Shown: piece by piece, positions 7,640-16,583 of the stretch
Position numbering within the stretch: position 1 is the first letter of the stretch
Layout: the number at the start of each line of letters is the position of its first letter
Assembly: GCA_963695645.1 (NCBI GenBank)
Contig: CAVOHC010000013.1
Span: 1-64,000, forward strand
Length of the DNA: 64,000 nucleotides
Direction: 5' to 3'
DNA from: DATBGO01 sp963695645
GTDB lineage: Bacteria; Actinomycetota; Actinomycetes; Streptosporangiales; Streptosporangiaceae
The notes under the pieces: model-generated
Told to the model about the DNA's origin: nothing
Databases searched by the model: none
The model's input: only the letters and a program-made list of their open reading frames with translations
Translations under genes and position numbers: made by a program

Positions 7640-7815
7640 GTAGGACGCTGGCGAGGTGCCTGCTGGGCAGGTCCTTTTCCAGCGCCCTCCTCCCCAACCA
7701 ACGTGTGCGCCTTTCAGCGCACGTGGCTCGCCGGTGACGTCTGCGCGGGTGTCGCGGCTGGCTGACCGGTGTGGATGGTGTCGTAGCAGGCTGGGCAGAC
7801 CAGGAGGGTCTTGGC
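7640..7815 (-). mobile_element. Group II intron 3-prime end remnant
   Basis: Read on the minus strand, 7815-7728 encodes RPAKTLLVCPACYDTIHTGQ, the C-terminal HNH-type motif of group II intron maturases. The usual CH is changed to CY, and a stop lies just upstream. Next comes a 35-base hairpin (7729-7695) that starts GAGCC and has TGCGCTGAAAGGCGCA at its tip. This is the layout of intron domain V, with base 5 to base 5 pairing of the outer stem nearly intact. A GC-rich hairpin-capable stretch and a CCTACCTCAC end follow at 7640, as expected of domain VI and the 3-prime splice site. The catalytic RT portion is missing. The tail lies directly behind, and antisense to, tetR. Confidence 0.55.
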
Positions 7816-8114
7816 TGGGCGCTAGTTACGCTCCTCATCACTGGCTACACCGGGCTGGCCGCTGCCTAGCTCGGCGCTGGCCGAGGCCGGAGGAGCGGAT
7901 CTCGCCGGGCTGCGGCAATGCCGATCGCAAACGCGGATTTTCTCGCCGATCGTCGTGAATCTGCCAGCAACATGCGTCTGCCGTGTCGTCAGGGCGGGCT
8001 GCGTTGCGGTTCTTGCCGCCAGATGACGTTCTGTCCCGCCAACGAACTGCCAACAAATGATCTTCCGGGCTATTCGCTAGATAGATCAACAGGCCTCTGA
8101 CCTGCAGTTCTGGG
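7816..8114. other. No gene recognised
   Basis: Nothing codes convincingly here. The stretch is less GC-rich than its surroundings, particularly at 8030-8100. It may be the rest of a decayed insertion between tetR and the tRNA-Ala gene. Confidence 0.35.
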
Positions 8115-8188
8115 TGGAGCTGAGGGGATTTGAACCCCTGACCCCCTCGATGCGAACGAGGTGCGCTACCGGACTGCGCTACAGCCCC
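8115..8188 (-). tRNA. tRNA-Ala (anticodon CGC)
   Basis: The minus strand folds as a complete cloverleaf of 74 bases: acceptor GGGGCTG pairing with CAGCTCC (one G-U), anticodon stem CCTCG/CGAGG with loop TTCGCAT, and T-arm GGGG-TTCAAAT-CCCC. The anticodon CGC reads GCG alanine codons. CCA is not encoded. It marks the boundary between the decayed accessory region and the conserved core. Confidence 0.93.
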
Positions 8189-8236
8189 AGGACCGGCAGT
8201 CAGCGTAGCAAATCTGCGCGTCCGGTGTCGGGTTGG

Positions 8237-8995
8237 TCAGTCGCCCACAGCCCGTAGGGCGGCGTCAGCGTACTGATCGTAAAGCTGGTCGGTGACCCGG
8301 GCCGAGATATCGATGATCTGCGCAGTGGGCTCCGCTTCGGGCTGGGGCTGGCTGGCTTCCCAGGCTCGGCGGGCGCGCGCCCGTTCCGCGTCGGCCTGGG
8401 CCGCCCGTTCCGCGTCGGCCTGGGCCGCCCGTTCCGCTGCCCGCCAGTGTTCTTGCTCCGCGTCGGCAACCGCAGCCTCACGCAGGACTAGGAGATACAT
8501 GCCGAGCATGCCGATTGGCGCCACCAGGATCCACGAAGGCGCGAGCTTGGCGCCCGTGCAGGCCAGCGCTGTGATCATGAGGGTGACCAGCATGGTCAGC
8601 AACCGGCGCCGGGCCTGCAGGATGCCAGACCGACCGGGGAGCGGATGCGCCTGGTATTCGGCATGCTCGGTGTGAATACTGCGCCGCTGGGTGACCCGGT
8701 GCCACGCGATGCCCTGCTCGCCGGCCGACGGCAACTGCGCGGTCGGCGGCAACTGCGTCATGGCAGCCGCGCGCTCGTCCCAGGCATCCTCGGCCTCGTT
8801 CCTCAGGTTGGCAACCGGGTTGCCGACCGGGTCGGGAATCAGGCCGACAGCGGAGCGACCTGCGTGCGCCGGATATGGGCTGCTGGTTAGGTCATCTTGC
8901 GCGGGCAGGGCGCGGTGCGGCTTGCGTATCAACCGCGGAACGAGCACGCAGGCCCAGATGGCGATGATCGCGAGATAGAGGATTGCGCTGCTCAC
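8237..8995 (-). CDS. SepX/GlpR-type divisome membrane protein
   Basis: The 252-residue protein opens with a membrane segment and the family-typical end LYLAIIAIWACVLVPRLIRK (residues 6-25). A linker with HRVTQRRSIHTEH follows, then two more hydrophobic stretches (about 133-149 and 153-171) and an Ala/Glu/Arg-rich coiled tail with short internal repeats. This layout matches the actinobacterial divisome protein called SepX in Streptomyces and GlpR in Corynebacterium, the membrane partner of Glp at the FtsZ ring. The neighbourhood supports it, because the MoeA-like Glp gene lies four genes upstream in the same direction. It should sit in the cell membrane and help place or stabilise the divisome. 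Confidence 0.75.
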   Translation of the reverse strand: MSSAILYLAIIAIWACVLVPRLIRKPHRALPAQDDLTSSPYPAHAGRSAVGLIPDPVGNPVANLRNEAEDAWDERAAAMTQLPPTAQLPSAGEQGIAWHRVTQRRSIHTEHAEYQAHPLPGRSGILQARRRLLTMLVTLMITALACTGAKLAPSWILVAPIGMLGMYLLVLREAAVADAEQEHWRAAERAAQADAERAAQADAERARARRAWEASQPQPEAEPTAQIIDISARVTDQLYDQYADAALRAVGD

Positions 8996-9243
8996 GGGGC
9001 CACCCCGCGATCACGCGAGGGCCGGGCAGGCAGCATGAACCGCTGCGGGCTGGCTGGCGCGGCGGTCGTCCTCACGTTACGCACCGTAAAGCCCCCGGTC
9101 CGAGTTGACGAGCATTCGGCCCGGTGTGTCGCGAGATCACTCATCTGAAGCCGTCTCGGGCGGCCTGAATCCGGCGGCCAAGCTGGCCCAGATTACGTCA
9201 TAGCTTGTCTTTGTGAGCGATCGTGCTGGCGGCGTGGGTCCGG

Positions 9244-9879
9244 TCAGCCAGCCCGGGAGCGAGTCGCCAGCAGCATGCTCCGCCAGCGGGCCAGCAGCCC
9301 GTTCTGCGCGTCCTCAGCGGTCAGCGCATAACACAGATGGTCGCGCCACGAGCCATCGATATGCAGGCTCCTGCTACGCAGGCCCTCATCGCGGAAGCCG
9401 AGCTTCTCGACCACCCGGCGGCTTGCGTGGTTCTCCGGCCTGATGGTCGCCTCGACCCGGTGCAGTCCCACGACGAAGAAACAATGGTCCATCGCCATCG
9501 CCAGCGCCGTGGGAGTGACGCCCCGGCCGGCGTAGGCCTCGTCGATCCAGTACCCGACCTGTCCTGACCTGGCCGAGCCCCAGACGATGCTGCCGACGGT
9601 CAGCTGCCCGGCGAACCGCCCGCCGTAGGTCACCACCCACGGCAGGGTCAGGCCCTGCCTGGCCTCCTTGCGCATCGTGCGCGCCATCGCGACATACGGC
9701 CCCAGGCTGGACCGATACAGCGGGGTCTCCGGGTTGGTCGGTTCCCAGGGCCGCAGCCAGGCGGAATTCCGCACCCGGGTCTCGCGCCAGGTCGAGGCGT
9801 CCTTTACCCGGACCGGGCGCAGCCCCACGGGTGCGTCCAGAAGGCTAGGCTCGGTCAGGGTGGTCGGCCATCCCCGCAT
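9244..9879 (-). CDS. GNAT acetyltransferase, RimJ/RimL-like
   Basis: The 211-residue protein (start ATG 9879; the frame is open to 9909) is a GNAT-fold N-acetyltransferase. It has LRPVRVKDASTWRETR at the front and LRPWEPTNPE, the substrate-loop pattern of RimJ-like proteins. The acetyl-CoA site reads YWIDEAYAGRGVTPTALAMA, with RVEATIRPENHASRRVVEKL behind it. RimJ-type enzymes acetylate the N-terminus of ribosomal protein S5, but actinobacterial relatives are not all proven. It lies just downstream of mogA in the moaC-mogA-rimJ-sepX order seen in many actinobacteria. Confidence 0.8.
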   Translation of the reverse strand: MRGWPTTLTEPSLLDAPVGLRPVRVKDASTWRETRVRNSAWLRPWEPTNPETPLYRSSLGPYVAMARTMRKEARQGLTLPWVVTYGGRFAGQLTVGSIVWGSARSGQVGYWIDEAYAGRGVTPTALAMAMDHCFFVVGLHRVEATIRPENHASRRVVEKLGFRDEGLRSRSLHIDGSWRDHLCYALTAEDAQNGLLARWRSMLLATRSRAG

Positions 9880-9921
9880 GCGTCCCACGGCACCATCATT
9901 CCCTGGCAACCGGCCGATGCG

Positions 9922-10449
9922 CTATTCGGTCGGATATGAATGTGGATCAAATGCTCCGCTTGCTAGCCCGGGCCTGGCATGGTCGCCGCCCGCGGCCTGA
10001 TCGACCGCGTGCGACAGCACCCTGGACAGCACGGTCATGCCGTCCCTGACCCCGCCCGTGGAGCCCGGCAGGTTGACGATGAGGGTGCGGCCGGCCAGGC
10101 CGGCCAGCCCGCGGGACAACATCGCCGCAGGTACCCCGGCCGCCGCGCCTGCGGCCCTGATCGCCTCGGCGACCCCCGGTATCTCCCTGTCGATCACCTT
10201 CCTGGTCATCTCCGGGGTAATGTCGCCGGGCGTCAGGCCCGTCCCGCCAGTGGTCACCACGACGTCATAACCCGCCGCGACCGCATCCCGCAGCGCCACC
10301 TCGACGGCGTCACCATCCGGAATCACCACCGGCCCCGCCACCGCGCAGCCGGCCTCGCGCAGCAACCCGGCAAGCACCGGGCCCGACCGGTCGGCGTAGA
10401 CACCGGCGGCTGCCCGGTTGGAGATGGTGATGGCCAGCGCCCTGATCAC
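9922..10449 (-). CDS. mogA: MogA/MoaB family molybdenum cofactor protein
   Basis: The 175-residue protein has the MogA/MoaB fold throughout: LAITISNRAAAGVYADRSGP at the N-terminus, the TTGGTGLTPGDITPE nucleotide- and molybdopterin-binding loop, and LIVNLPGSTGGVRDGMTVL near the end. Members adenylylate molybdopterin before metal insertion, in the cytoplasm. The start ATG overlaps the moaC stop by four bases. With moaC and the MoeA-like gene this makes a compact molybdopterin-type operon, although in this lineage the MoeA homologue may mainly serve cell division. Confidence 0.85.
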   Translation of the reverse strand: MIRALAITISNRAAAGVYADRSGPVLAGLLREAGCAVAGPVVIPDGDAVEVALRDAVAAGYDVVVTTGGTGLTPGDITPEMTRKVIDREIPGVAEAIRAAGAAAGVPAAMLSRGLAGLAGRTLIVNLPGSTGGVRDGMTVLSRVLSHAVDQAAGGDHARPGLASGAFDPHSYPTE

Positions 10450-10937
10450 GGCCTCGTCCAGGTTCCTGTCCTGCCGCCGGACTTCTCCTCGACTCTGATG
10501 TCAGTGATCACTGCCGCCGGGTCGATCGCCTTGACCATGTCGACCAGGGCGAGGGCGCCGACGGCGACCGCGGTCAGTGCCTCCATCTCGACGCCGGTAC
10601 GGTCGGCGGTGCGCGTCGTGGCAACGATCCGGACGCCGTCGTCGTGTACTTCCGCCTCGACGCTCACCGCGTGCAGCCCGATCGGATGGCAGAGCGGCAC
10701 CAGCTCAGGCGTCCGCTTGGCACCCTGGATCCCGGCGATCCGCGCGACCGCGAGCGCGTCGCCCTTGGGCACCGTACCGTCGCGCAGCGCGGCGACTGCG
10801 ACGGGGGAGAGCAGCACCCGCCCCGATGCCCGTGCCTGACGGCTAGTCACCTCTTTGCCCGAGACATCGACCATCAGGGCCCGGCCGGCCGCATCGAGGT
10901 GAGTCAGCTGCCTGGCCTGGTCAGCGGCCTCGTTCAC
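10446..10937 (-). CDS. moaC: Cyclic pyranopterin monophosphate synthase MoaC
   Basis: The 163-residue protein is of normal length. It has LTHLDAAGRALMVDVSGKEV at the N-terminus, KGDALAVARIAGIQGAKRTP, the catalytic ELVPLCHPIGL motif, TTRTADRTGVEMEALTAVAV and DMVKAIDPAAVITDI. MoaC turns the rearranged GTP product of MoaA into cyclic pyranopterin in molybdenum cofactor synthesis. It starts with GTG overlapping the glp stop and ends overlapping mogA, so the three are one translationally coupled unit. No moaA lies in the window. Confidence 0.93.
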   Translation of the reverse strand: MNEAADQARQLTHLDAAGRALMVDVSGKEVTSRQARASGRVLLSPVAVAALRDGTVPKGDALAVARIAGIQGAKRTPELVPLCHPIGLHAVSVEAEVHDDGVRIVATTRTADRTGVEMEALTAVAVGALALVDMVKAIDPAAVITDIRVEEKSGGRTGTWTRP

Positions 10938-12175
10938 GGCAGCTCCAGCACGTCAGCGATGTCACCCTCGGCCATCTCGGTAAACCGCTCCTTAACGATG
11001 ATAAGCGCGTTGGCCTTGGCCAGGGAGGCAAGCTGATGCGAGGCCTGGCCGAGGACCGGTGTGACCGTCCCGCTTTCCGCATCCAGGATCCCGCGCAGGA
11101 AGGAACGCTTGCCTGCCGGGGAGCGGACCGGCCGGGTGAGAACGGCACGGGCACCAGGCAACCGTTGAGGTTCCAGGTCCTGCAAGGCATCAGCCGCGGG
11201 CCTGACAAACAGCTGAAACGAGACAAACGCGCTGACCGGGTTCCCAGGCAGCGTGAACAGCGGGACGGCGTGCTCGCCGACCACGCCGAAACCCTGCGGC
11301 ATCCCCGGCTGCATCGCCAGCTTCGTGAACCGCACCGTGCCCAGTCGCTGCAGCGCCGCCTTGACCACGTCATGCTCACCGCCCATGCTGACGCCCCCGC
11401 TGGTCACCAGCAGGTCGGCGGTCGTGACGGCGTCCTCGATCGCGGCCAGTAGCGCGTCGGTGTCGTCCGGCACTATCGGATAGCGGCGGGCCGGGCAGCC
11501 GAGCTGGCGGGCGGCGGCCGCCAGCATAACGCTGTTGGACTCCCAGATCTGGCCGGGCACCACCGGGGCACCAGGCTCCGCGAGCTCGTTTCCCGTCGAG
11601 ATCACGGTGATCCGCGGCCGCGGGCGGCCCAGTGCAGTGCCGTGGCCGGCCGCGGCGAGCAGTCCTATCGCGGCCGGGCCGAGCCGGGTGCCGGCGGGCA
11701 GCAGCACGTCGCCGGGGACCGCGTCGTCGCCGGCCCGCTTGACCGCGTTGCCGGGGGCGGCAGGCCGGCGGATCGCCACCCGGTCGGTGCCGCCGTCGGT
11801 CCATTCCACCGGCACCACCGCGTCGGCGCCGGCGGGCAGCAGTGCGCCGGTCATGATCCGCAGACAGCTGCCGGGGACCAGCCGGTGCGCTCTGGTGTCA
11901 CCAGCCGGCACCGCATCAAGGACCGGCAGCGACACCGGGGCATCCTGGCTGGCCGCTGCCACATCACTGGCGAGCACCGCATACCCGTCCATCGCCGAGT
12001 TGTCGAACGGCGGCAGTGGCCATCCGGCGGTGATGTCGCTGGCTAGCACGGCTCCGTCGGCATTGGCGAGGCTGAGCTCGCGCGCGGCGAGCGGGCGGAT
12101 CGCCGACAGCGCAGCTTCGAGATAGCTGTCGACGGATTCCAAGGCGGCCTGGCCGCTGGGTGCTGCGGTCGTCAT
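10934..12175 (-). CDS. glp: MoeA-like gephyrin homologue (Glp)
   Basis: The 413-residue protein has the four-domain MoeA/gephyrin layout. Domain I/II has VDSYLEAALSAIRPLAAREL and PPFDNSAMDGYAV; the MoCF domain has VISTGNEL, DLLVTSGGVSMGGEHDVVK and PLFTLPGNPVSAFVSF. The C-terminal beta domain ends with IVKERFTEMAEGDIADVLEL. MoeA inserts molybdenum into molybdopterin. In Actinomycetota the copy next to sepX/glpR binds FtsZ and is called Glp. The position between galU and moaC, with sepX downstream, favours that identity. A dual role is possible, and sequence alone does not separate the two. Confidence 0.85.
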   Translation of the reverse strand: MTTAAPSGQAALESVDSYLEAALSAIRPLAARELSLANADGAVLASDITAGWPLPPFDNSAMDGYAVLASDVAAASQDAPVSLPVLDAVPAGDTRAHRLVPGSCLRIMTGALLPAGADAVVPVEWTDGGTDRVAIRRPAAPGNAVKRAGDDAVPGDVLLPAGTRLGPAAIGLLAAAGHGTALGRPRPRITVISTGNELAEPGAPVVPGQIWESNSVMLAAAARQLGCPARRYPIVPDDTDALLAAIEDAVTTADLLVTSGGVSMGGEHDVVKAALQRLGTVRFTKLAMQPGMPQGFGVVGEHAVPLFTLPGNPVSAFVSFQLFVRPAADALQDLEPQRLPGARAVLTRPVRSPAGKRSFLRGILDAESGTVTPVLGQASHQLASLAKANALIIVKERFTEMAEGDIADVLELP

Positions 12176-12226
12176 CGGGGCCGGCAGTTCACGCGCCGGG
12201 GGACGCCGGGCGCATGACGTCCAGGC

Positions 12227-13165
<939 letters not shown>

Positions 13166-13417
13166 GCCGAAAGTCCACCTGTCTGGTAAATCGCTGATCT
13201 TGCCCATTCCGCCCTTGCTCGGCCGGCGCCGTGAACCTGGCGAAACCTTGAGTATGCCATCCAGCCGGACACGGTGCGTCCACCGGTCGGCTGCGTTCCG
13301 CCAACGCGACATCGGCTTATGTCCTTACTGCCAGCTGTCCGCCTGCTACCCAGTCTCGCGCGAGTTACGCGCCAGTTACGCGCGGCGTTACTCTCTGTCA
13401 GGGAGGTGCAAGCATCC

Positions 13418-14023
13418 ATGCCTGCCGAGGGCCGCGCCGAAGCCGAGCTGCAATCCGCGAAGGCTGCGCTGCGCGCGAGCATGGCCGCCGGGCGGGCGGC
13501 GCTGCGCGACGAGCAGCGGTCCGGGGCCGGACGGCTGCTGCGCGAGGCCGTGCTGTCCCTTCCCGAGACGCAGATGGCCGGCACGGTAGCGGCATACCTG
13601 TCAATCGGTACCGAGCCAGAAACCCGCCGCCTCGTGTACGCGCTCTGGAAGCGCGGCGCATACGTGCTGCTTCCGCTGCTGCGCCCGGACAACGACCTGG
13701 ACTGGGCGTCGTACGAGGGCCCGGACTCGGTGGCGGCCGGGCCCCGCGGCCTGCTCGAGCCCGTTGAACCGCCGCGTGGCACGGCCGCGATTGCCAGCGC
13801 TGACCTGGTGATCGTCCCGGCACTCGCGGTCGACCTGCGCGGTCAGCGGCTCGGCAGGGGCGGCGGCTCCTACGATCGCGCCCTGGCCCGAGTTGGCGGC
13901 TCGGTGCCGACAATCGCACTGCTCTACGATGACGAGTTGCTTGATGAGATCCCGGCAAGCCGGCACGACCAGCCGGTTCGGCTTGTCGCGCAGCCGGCCA
14001 AAGGAATCATCAGGCTGTCGTAG
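13418..14023 (+). CDS. 5-formyltetrahydrofolate cyclo-ligase
   Basis: The 201-residue protein starts at the ATG at 13418, ten bases after GGGAGGTG. It has the 5-FCL pattern: KAALRASMAAGRAALRDEQR, VAAYLSIGTEPETRRLVYAL, VLLPLLRPDNDLDWASYEG, and the nucleotide loop DLRGQRLGRGGGSYDRAL. The enzyme uses ATP to convert 5-formyl-THF to methenyl-THF, returning stored folate to one-carbon metabolism. It is divergent from galU and followed by fmdB, an arrangement common in actinobacteria. Confidence 0.88.
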   Translation: MPAEGRAEAELQSAKAALRASMAAGRAALRDEQRSGAGRLLREAVLSLPETQMAGTVAAYLSIGTEPETRRLVYALWKRGAYVLLPLLRPDNDLDWASYEGPDSVAAGPRGLLEPVEPPRGTAAIASADLVIVPALAVDLRGQRLGRGGGSYDRALARVGGSVPTIALLYDDELLDEIPASRHDQPVRLVAQPAKGIIRLS

Positions 14024-14036
14024 CTGTTGCTAGCAT

Positions 14037-14063
14037 TTAGCAGTTGACAGTGGCGAGTGCTAA
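14037..14063. promoter_or_regulatory. CIRCE-like element before fmdB
   Basis: TTAGCAGTT, nine bases, then GAGTGCTAA. The right arm is a perfect half of the CIRCE consensus (TTAGCACTC-N9-GAGTGCTAA), the spacing is exact and the left arm differs at two bases. HrcA binds CIRCE at heat-shock genes. It ends 17 bases before the fmdB GTG, overlapping where transcription would start. Confidence 0.55.
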
Positions 14064-14080
14064 CGCCGCGAGGAGGAACA

Positions 14081-14545
14081 GTGCCGACCTACCAGTACGC
14101 CTGCACCGATTGCGCAGAGCGGCTTGAGGTGGTGCAGAGCTTCACCGACGAGCCGCTGTCGGCGTGCTCGTCGTGTGGCGGCAGGCTCCGGAAGGTCTTC
14201 TCGCCCGTGGGCATCGTCTTCAAGGGCTCCGGCTTCTACCGCACGGACAGCCGCAAGGCGCATAAGGGTGCCGACGCCAGCAAGGCTGGCGCCAACGGCT
14301 CGGGCGGATCGAAGTCCGAGGCGGGCGGCTCCGGCGGGTCGGGTTCTGGTGACGGCGGGTCCTCGTCGGGCGACAAGACCGGCAGCAAGCCGGCCGGCAA
14401 CGGATCGTCTGACTCGTCGTCCTCGTCTGACTCGTCGTCCTCGTCTGGCTCGTCGTCGTCTGGCTCATCTGGCTCGTCCTCCTCGAGATCATCGTCGTCC
14501 GGTGCGTCCTCCGCGGGCTCGTCGTCCGGTTCGAAGGTCGCCTGA
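14081..14545 (+). CDS. FmdB-family zinc-ribbon protein with serine-rich tail
   Basis: The 154-residue protein starts with GTG at 14081 behind GAGGAGGAA. Its first 55 residues are the FmdB zinc ribbon: PTYQYACTDC, then SACSSCGGRLRKVFSPVGIV and FKGSGFYRTD. The rest is low complexity: Gly/Ser/Lys, then long Ser/Asp runs. FmdB proteins are probable regulators of unknown mechanism, and the tail length varies widely. The serine tail is encoded by TCG/TCC repeats that also open long shadow frames on the other strand. The CIRCE-like site upstream suggests stress control. Confidence 0.8.
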   Translation: MPTYQYACTDCAERLEVVQSFTDEPLSACSSCGGRLRKVFSPVGIVFKGSGFYRTDSRKAHKGADASKAGANGSGGSKSEAGGSGGSGSGDGGSSSGDKTGSKPAGNGSSDSSSSSDSSSSSGSSSSGSSGSSSSRSSSSGASSAGSSSGSKVA

Positions 14546-14551
14546 ACTACC

Positions 14552-15484
14552 GTGGCCGGCGCGGCCGACTCGGCAGGCTCGGGCGACTCGGCCGAGTCGG
14601 CAGGCTCGGCAGGATCCGCCGAAGCGGCGGGCTCCGCCGAGCTGGCTGACCTGGCAGCCGCCGCCGAGCTGGCTGACACGGCCGATCTGGCCAGCATCGG
14701 TGTTATCGGCGGCTCGGGCCTTTATGAGTTCCTGGACTCCGCCTACGAGTTGACGGTCGAGACGCCGTTCGGGCTGCCGAGCGACCCGCTGGTGGTCGGC
14801 GAAGTGGCCGGGCGGCGGGTGGCGTTCCTGCCGCGGCATGGCCGTGATCACCGTTTCCCGCCACATCGCATCCCTTATCGCGCCAACCTATGGGCGCTTC
14901 GCTCCGTCGGCGTCCGCCAGGTGCTCGCGCCCAGCGCTGTCGGCTCTCTGACCTCCGCCTACGGGCCTGGCACGCTGGCCATCCCCGATCAGCTCGTGGA
15001 CCGGGCCGGCGGCCGTGCACAGACCTATTACGACGAGGGCGCGGCGGTCCATGTCCAGTTCGCGGACCCCTACTGCCCGGTTGGCCGTTCGGTTGCGATC
15101 GCGAAAGCGCGGGCAGCGGGGTGGCGGCCTGCTGAGTCAGGGACGCTGGTGGTCATCGGCGGCCCACGGTTCTCCACCCGGGCCGAGTCGCGCTGGTATG
15201 CGCTGCAGGGCTGGACCCTGGTCGGCATGACCGGTCACCCCGAGGCGGTGCTCGCGCGCGAGCTCGCGCTGTGCTACACGACCATCGCGCTGGTGACGGA
15301 TACCGATGCGGGCGTCGAGGAGGGGGAAGGGGTCACGTACGCAGAGGTTTTCCGCGCGTTCGCCGGAAACCTGCCGCGGCTGCGGGAGCTGCTCCTGAAA
15401 ATCATCGAGGGCCTGCCCGCAGAACGCGACTGCCCGTGCCCGCACGCTCTCGATGGCCTGCCATTGCCGCTAGATCTGCCCTGA
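14552..15484 (+). CDS. S-methyl-5-thioadenosine phosphorylase family
   Basis: The phosphorylase domain begins at about residue 50 with IGVIGGSGLYEFLDSAYEL. It continues with the phosphate site FLPRHGRDHRFPPHRIPYRA, the ALRSVGVRQVLAPSAVGSL segment, and the substrate loop VGMTGHPEAVLARELALC with TDTDAGVEEGEGV. MTAP splits methylthioadenosine into adenine and MTR-1-phosphate in methionine salvage; some actinobacterial members prefer other purine nucleosides. The GTG at 14552 lies six bases after fmdB and adds about 48 Ala/Ser/Gly/Asp-rich residues of low complexity that relatives lack. The true start may lie closer to the domain. It is co-directional with fmdB and probably in its operon. Confidence 0.85.
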   Translation: MAGAADSAGSGDSAESAGSAGSAEAAGSAELADLAAAAELADTADLASIGVIGGSGLYEFLDSAYELTVETPFGLPSDPLVVGEVAGRRVAFLPRHGRDHRFPPHRIPYRANLWALRSVGVRQVLAPSAVGSLTSAYGPGTLAIPDQLVDRAGGRAQTYYDEGAAVHVQFADPYCPVGRSVAIAKARAAGWRPAESGTLVVIGGPRFSTRAESRWYALQGWTLVGMTGHPEAVLARELALCYTTIALVTDTDAGVEEGEGVTYAEVFRAFAGNLPRLRELLLKIIEGLPAERDCPCPHALDGLPLPLDLP

Positions 15485-15576
15485 CCCGTTCCGGCAGTCC
15501 GCCCGGGCAGCCAGCATCGGCGAGGACAGCGCCCCTTGGCGGCGGCTGCGGGCACTCGGCCCCGGTGCGCGCGCGG

Positions 15577-16035
15577 CTAGTCGAGGTCGCCGTGCTCGAT
15601 CCTGGCGAGGCGGCGTTTGCGCACCAGCTGGTCGAACTCGAGCTCGACGCTCACCTTGCCTGGCGACAGCGCGGCGAAGATTCCCGTCACATCGCGCGTG
15701 CTGACCACGCCGAGCACTTGGCCGCCCTGCACCACGGGCAGGTGCCGGATCCATCGCGTTGCCATCTCCCTGGCAGCTTCCTGAAGCGGCATGTCCGGGC
15801 GCACTGTGAACACTTCGGCGGTCATGACCTCGTCCACCGAGCTGCGGTCCGGATCCGCCCCGAGCGCCACCGCTCTGAGCACGTCCCGCTCCGTGATGAT
15901 GCCGATGAGCCTGCCGCCGTCGGTGACCAGCAGCGAGCCCGTCTGCTGCCGCCACATGCGTTCTGCCGCACTGCGGAGGCTGTCTGCGGCGGATTCCGTG
16001 ACAGTAGCCTGGGTCATCACATCCTGAACCTGCAC
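15577..16035 (-). CDS. Tandem CBS-domain protein
   Basis: The 152-residue protein is almost entirely a CBS pair. The first is MQVQDVMTQATVTES through GSLLVTDGGRLIGIITERDV. The second is VDEVMTAEVFTVRPDMPLQE through HLPVVQGGQVLGVVSTRDV. A short charged tail follows. Stand-alone CBS pairs bind adenine nucleotides and act as energy or stress sensors, but their partners are usually unknown. It converges with the MTAP gene. Three copies of a 12-base repeat lie in its upstream region. Confidence 0.8.
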   Translation of the reverse strand: MQVQDVMTQATVTESAADSLRSAAERMWRQQTGSLLVTDGGRLIGIITERDVLRAVALGADPDRSSVDEVMTAEVFTVRPDMPLQEAAREMATRWIRHLPVVQGGQVLGVVSTRDVTGIFAALSPGKVSVELEFDQLVRKRRLARIEHGDLD

Positions 16036-16054
16036 CGGAACGCTCCTGACTGTG

Positions 16055-16119
16055 CTGTTCCTGACTGCGCCGTGTGGCTGTTCCTGACTTCCATGTTCTT
16101 CACGTCCCTGTTCCTGACT
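16055..16119. repeat. Three copies of CTGTTCCTGACT
   Basis: Identical 12-mers lie at 16055-16066, 16078-16089 and 16108-16119, with a partial copy (CTCCTGACT) at 16043-16051. Spacing is 23 and 30 bases. They sit just upstream of the CBS-domain gene on its non-coding side and could be activator sites or simple slippage products. Confidence 0.5.
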
Positions 16120-16312
16120 GCCCTGCGGCGCTGCCGGGCGAGTTCCACCCTAGGCCGGGCGACGCCGACGAGTCGGCCAGCGGACTACCAGGACTCGGGC
16201 GCGGTGCTGACACTCGCGATCCGCTGACGACCGGCTAGGCTTTGATGCGCCTGCTGACGTCGGCTCGGCGTCGGCGGGTCACCGGAACGCGCCGAGCGGC
16301 AAGGTGACGCCA

Positions 16313-16385
<73 letters not shown>

Positions 16386-16583
16386 CACCTGGTGCCTAGC
16401 AACCAGCAGGTCAGAGCGCATTTCCTGGGCCCTGGCGTTGATCTTCATTGGGTTCGCTTTCGGTTCCGTGCCCGTTTCGTGCCCGATGCTTCCCGGCCAG
16501 GGCGGCCCCGGCCTTACGGAGCCGTTCCCAGCGCGATCGGCTCCGCTAACCCTGGACTCCGTGGCGATCGCGGTAGCTCTCTG

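Noticed and set aside
8390..8450. Short direct repeats inside the sepX/glpR gene as a mobile or regulatory element
   Set aside because: They code for repeated AAQADAER units of a coiled tail, a common low-complexity feature of this protein family.
14220..14697. Minus-strand acidic frame of 153 residues opposite fmdB and MTAP
   Set aside because: It is the complement of the serine-rich tail and the Ala/Ser repeat, with no start signal or domain.
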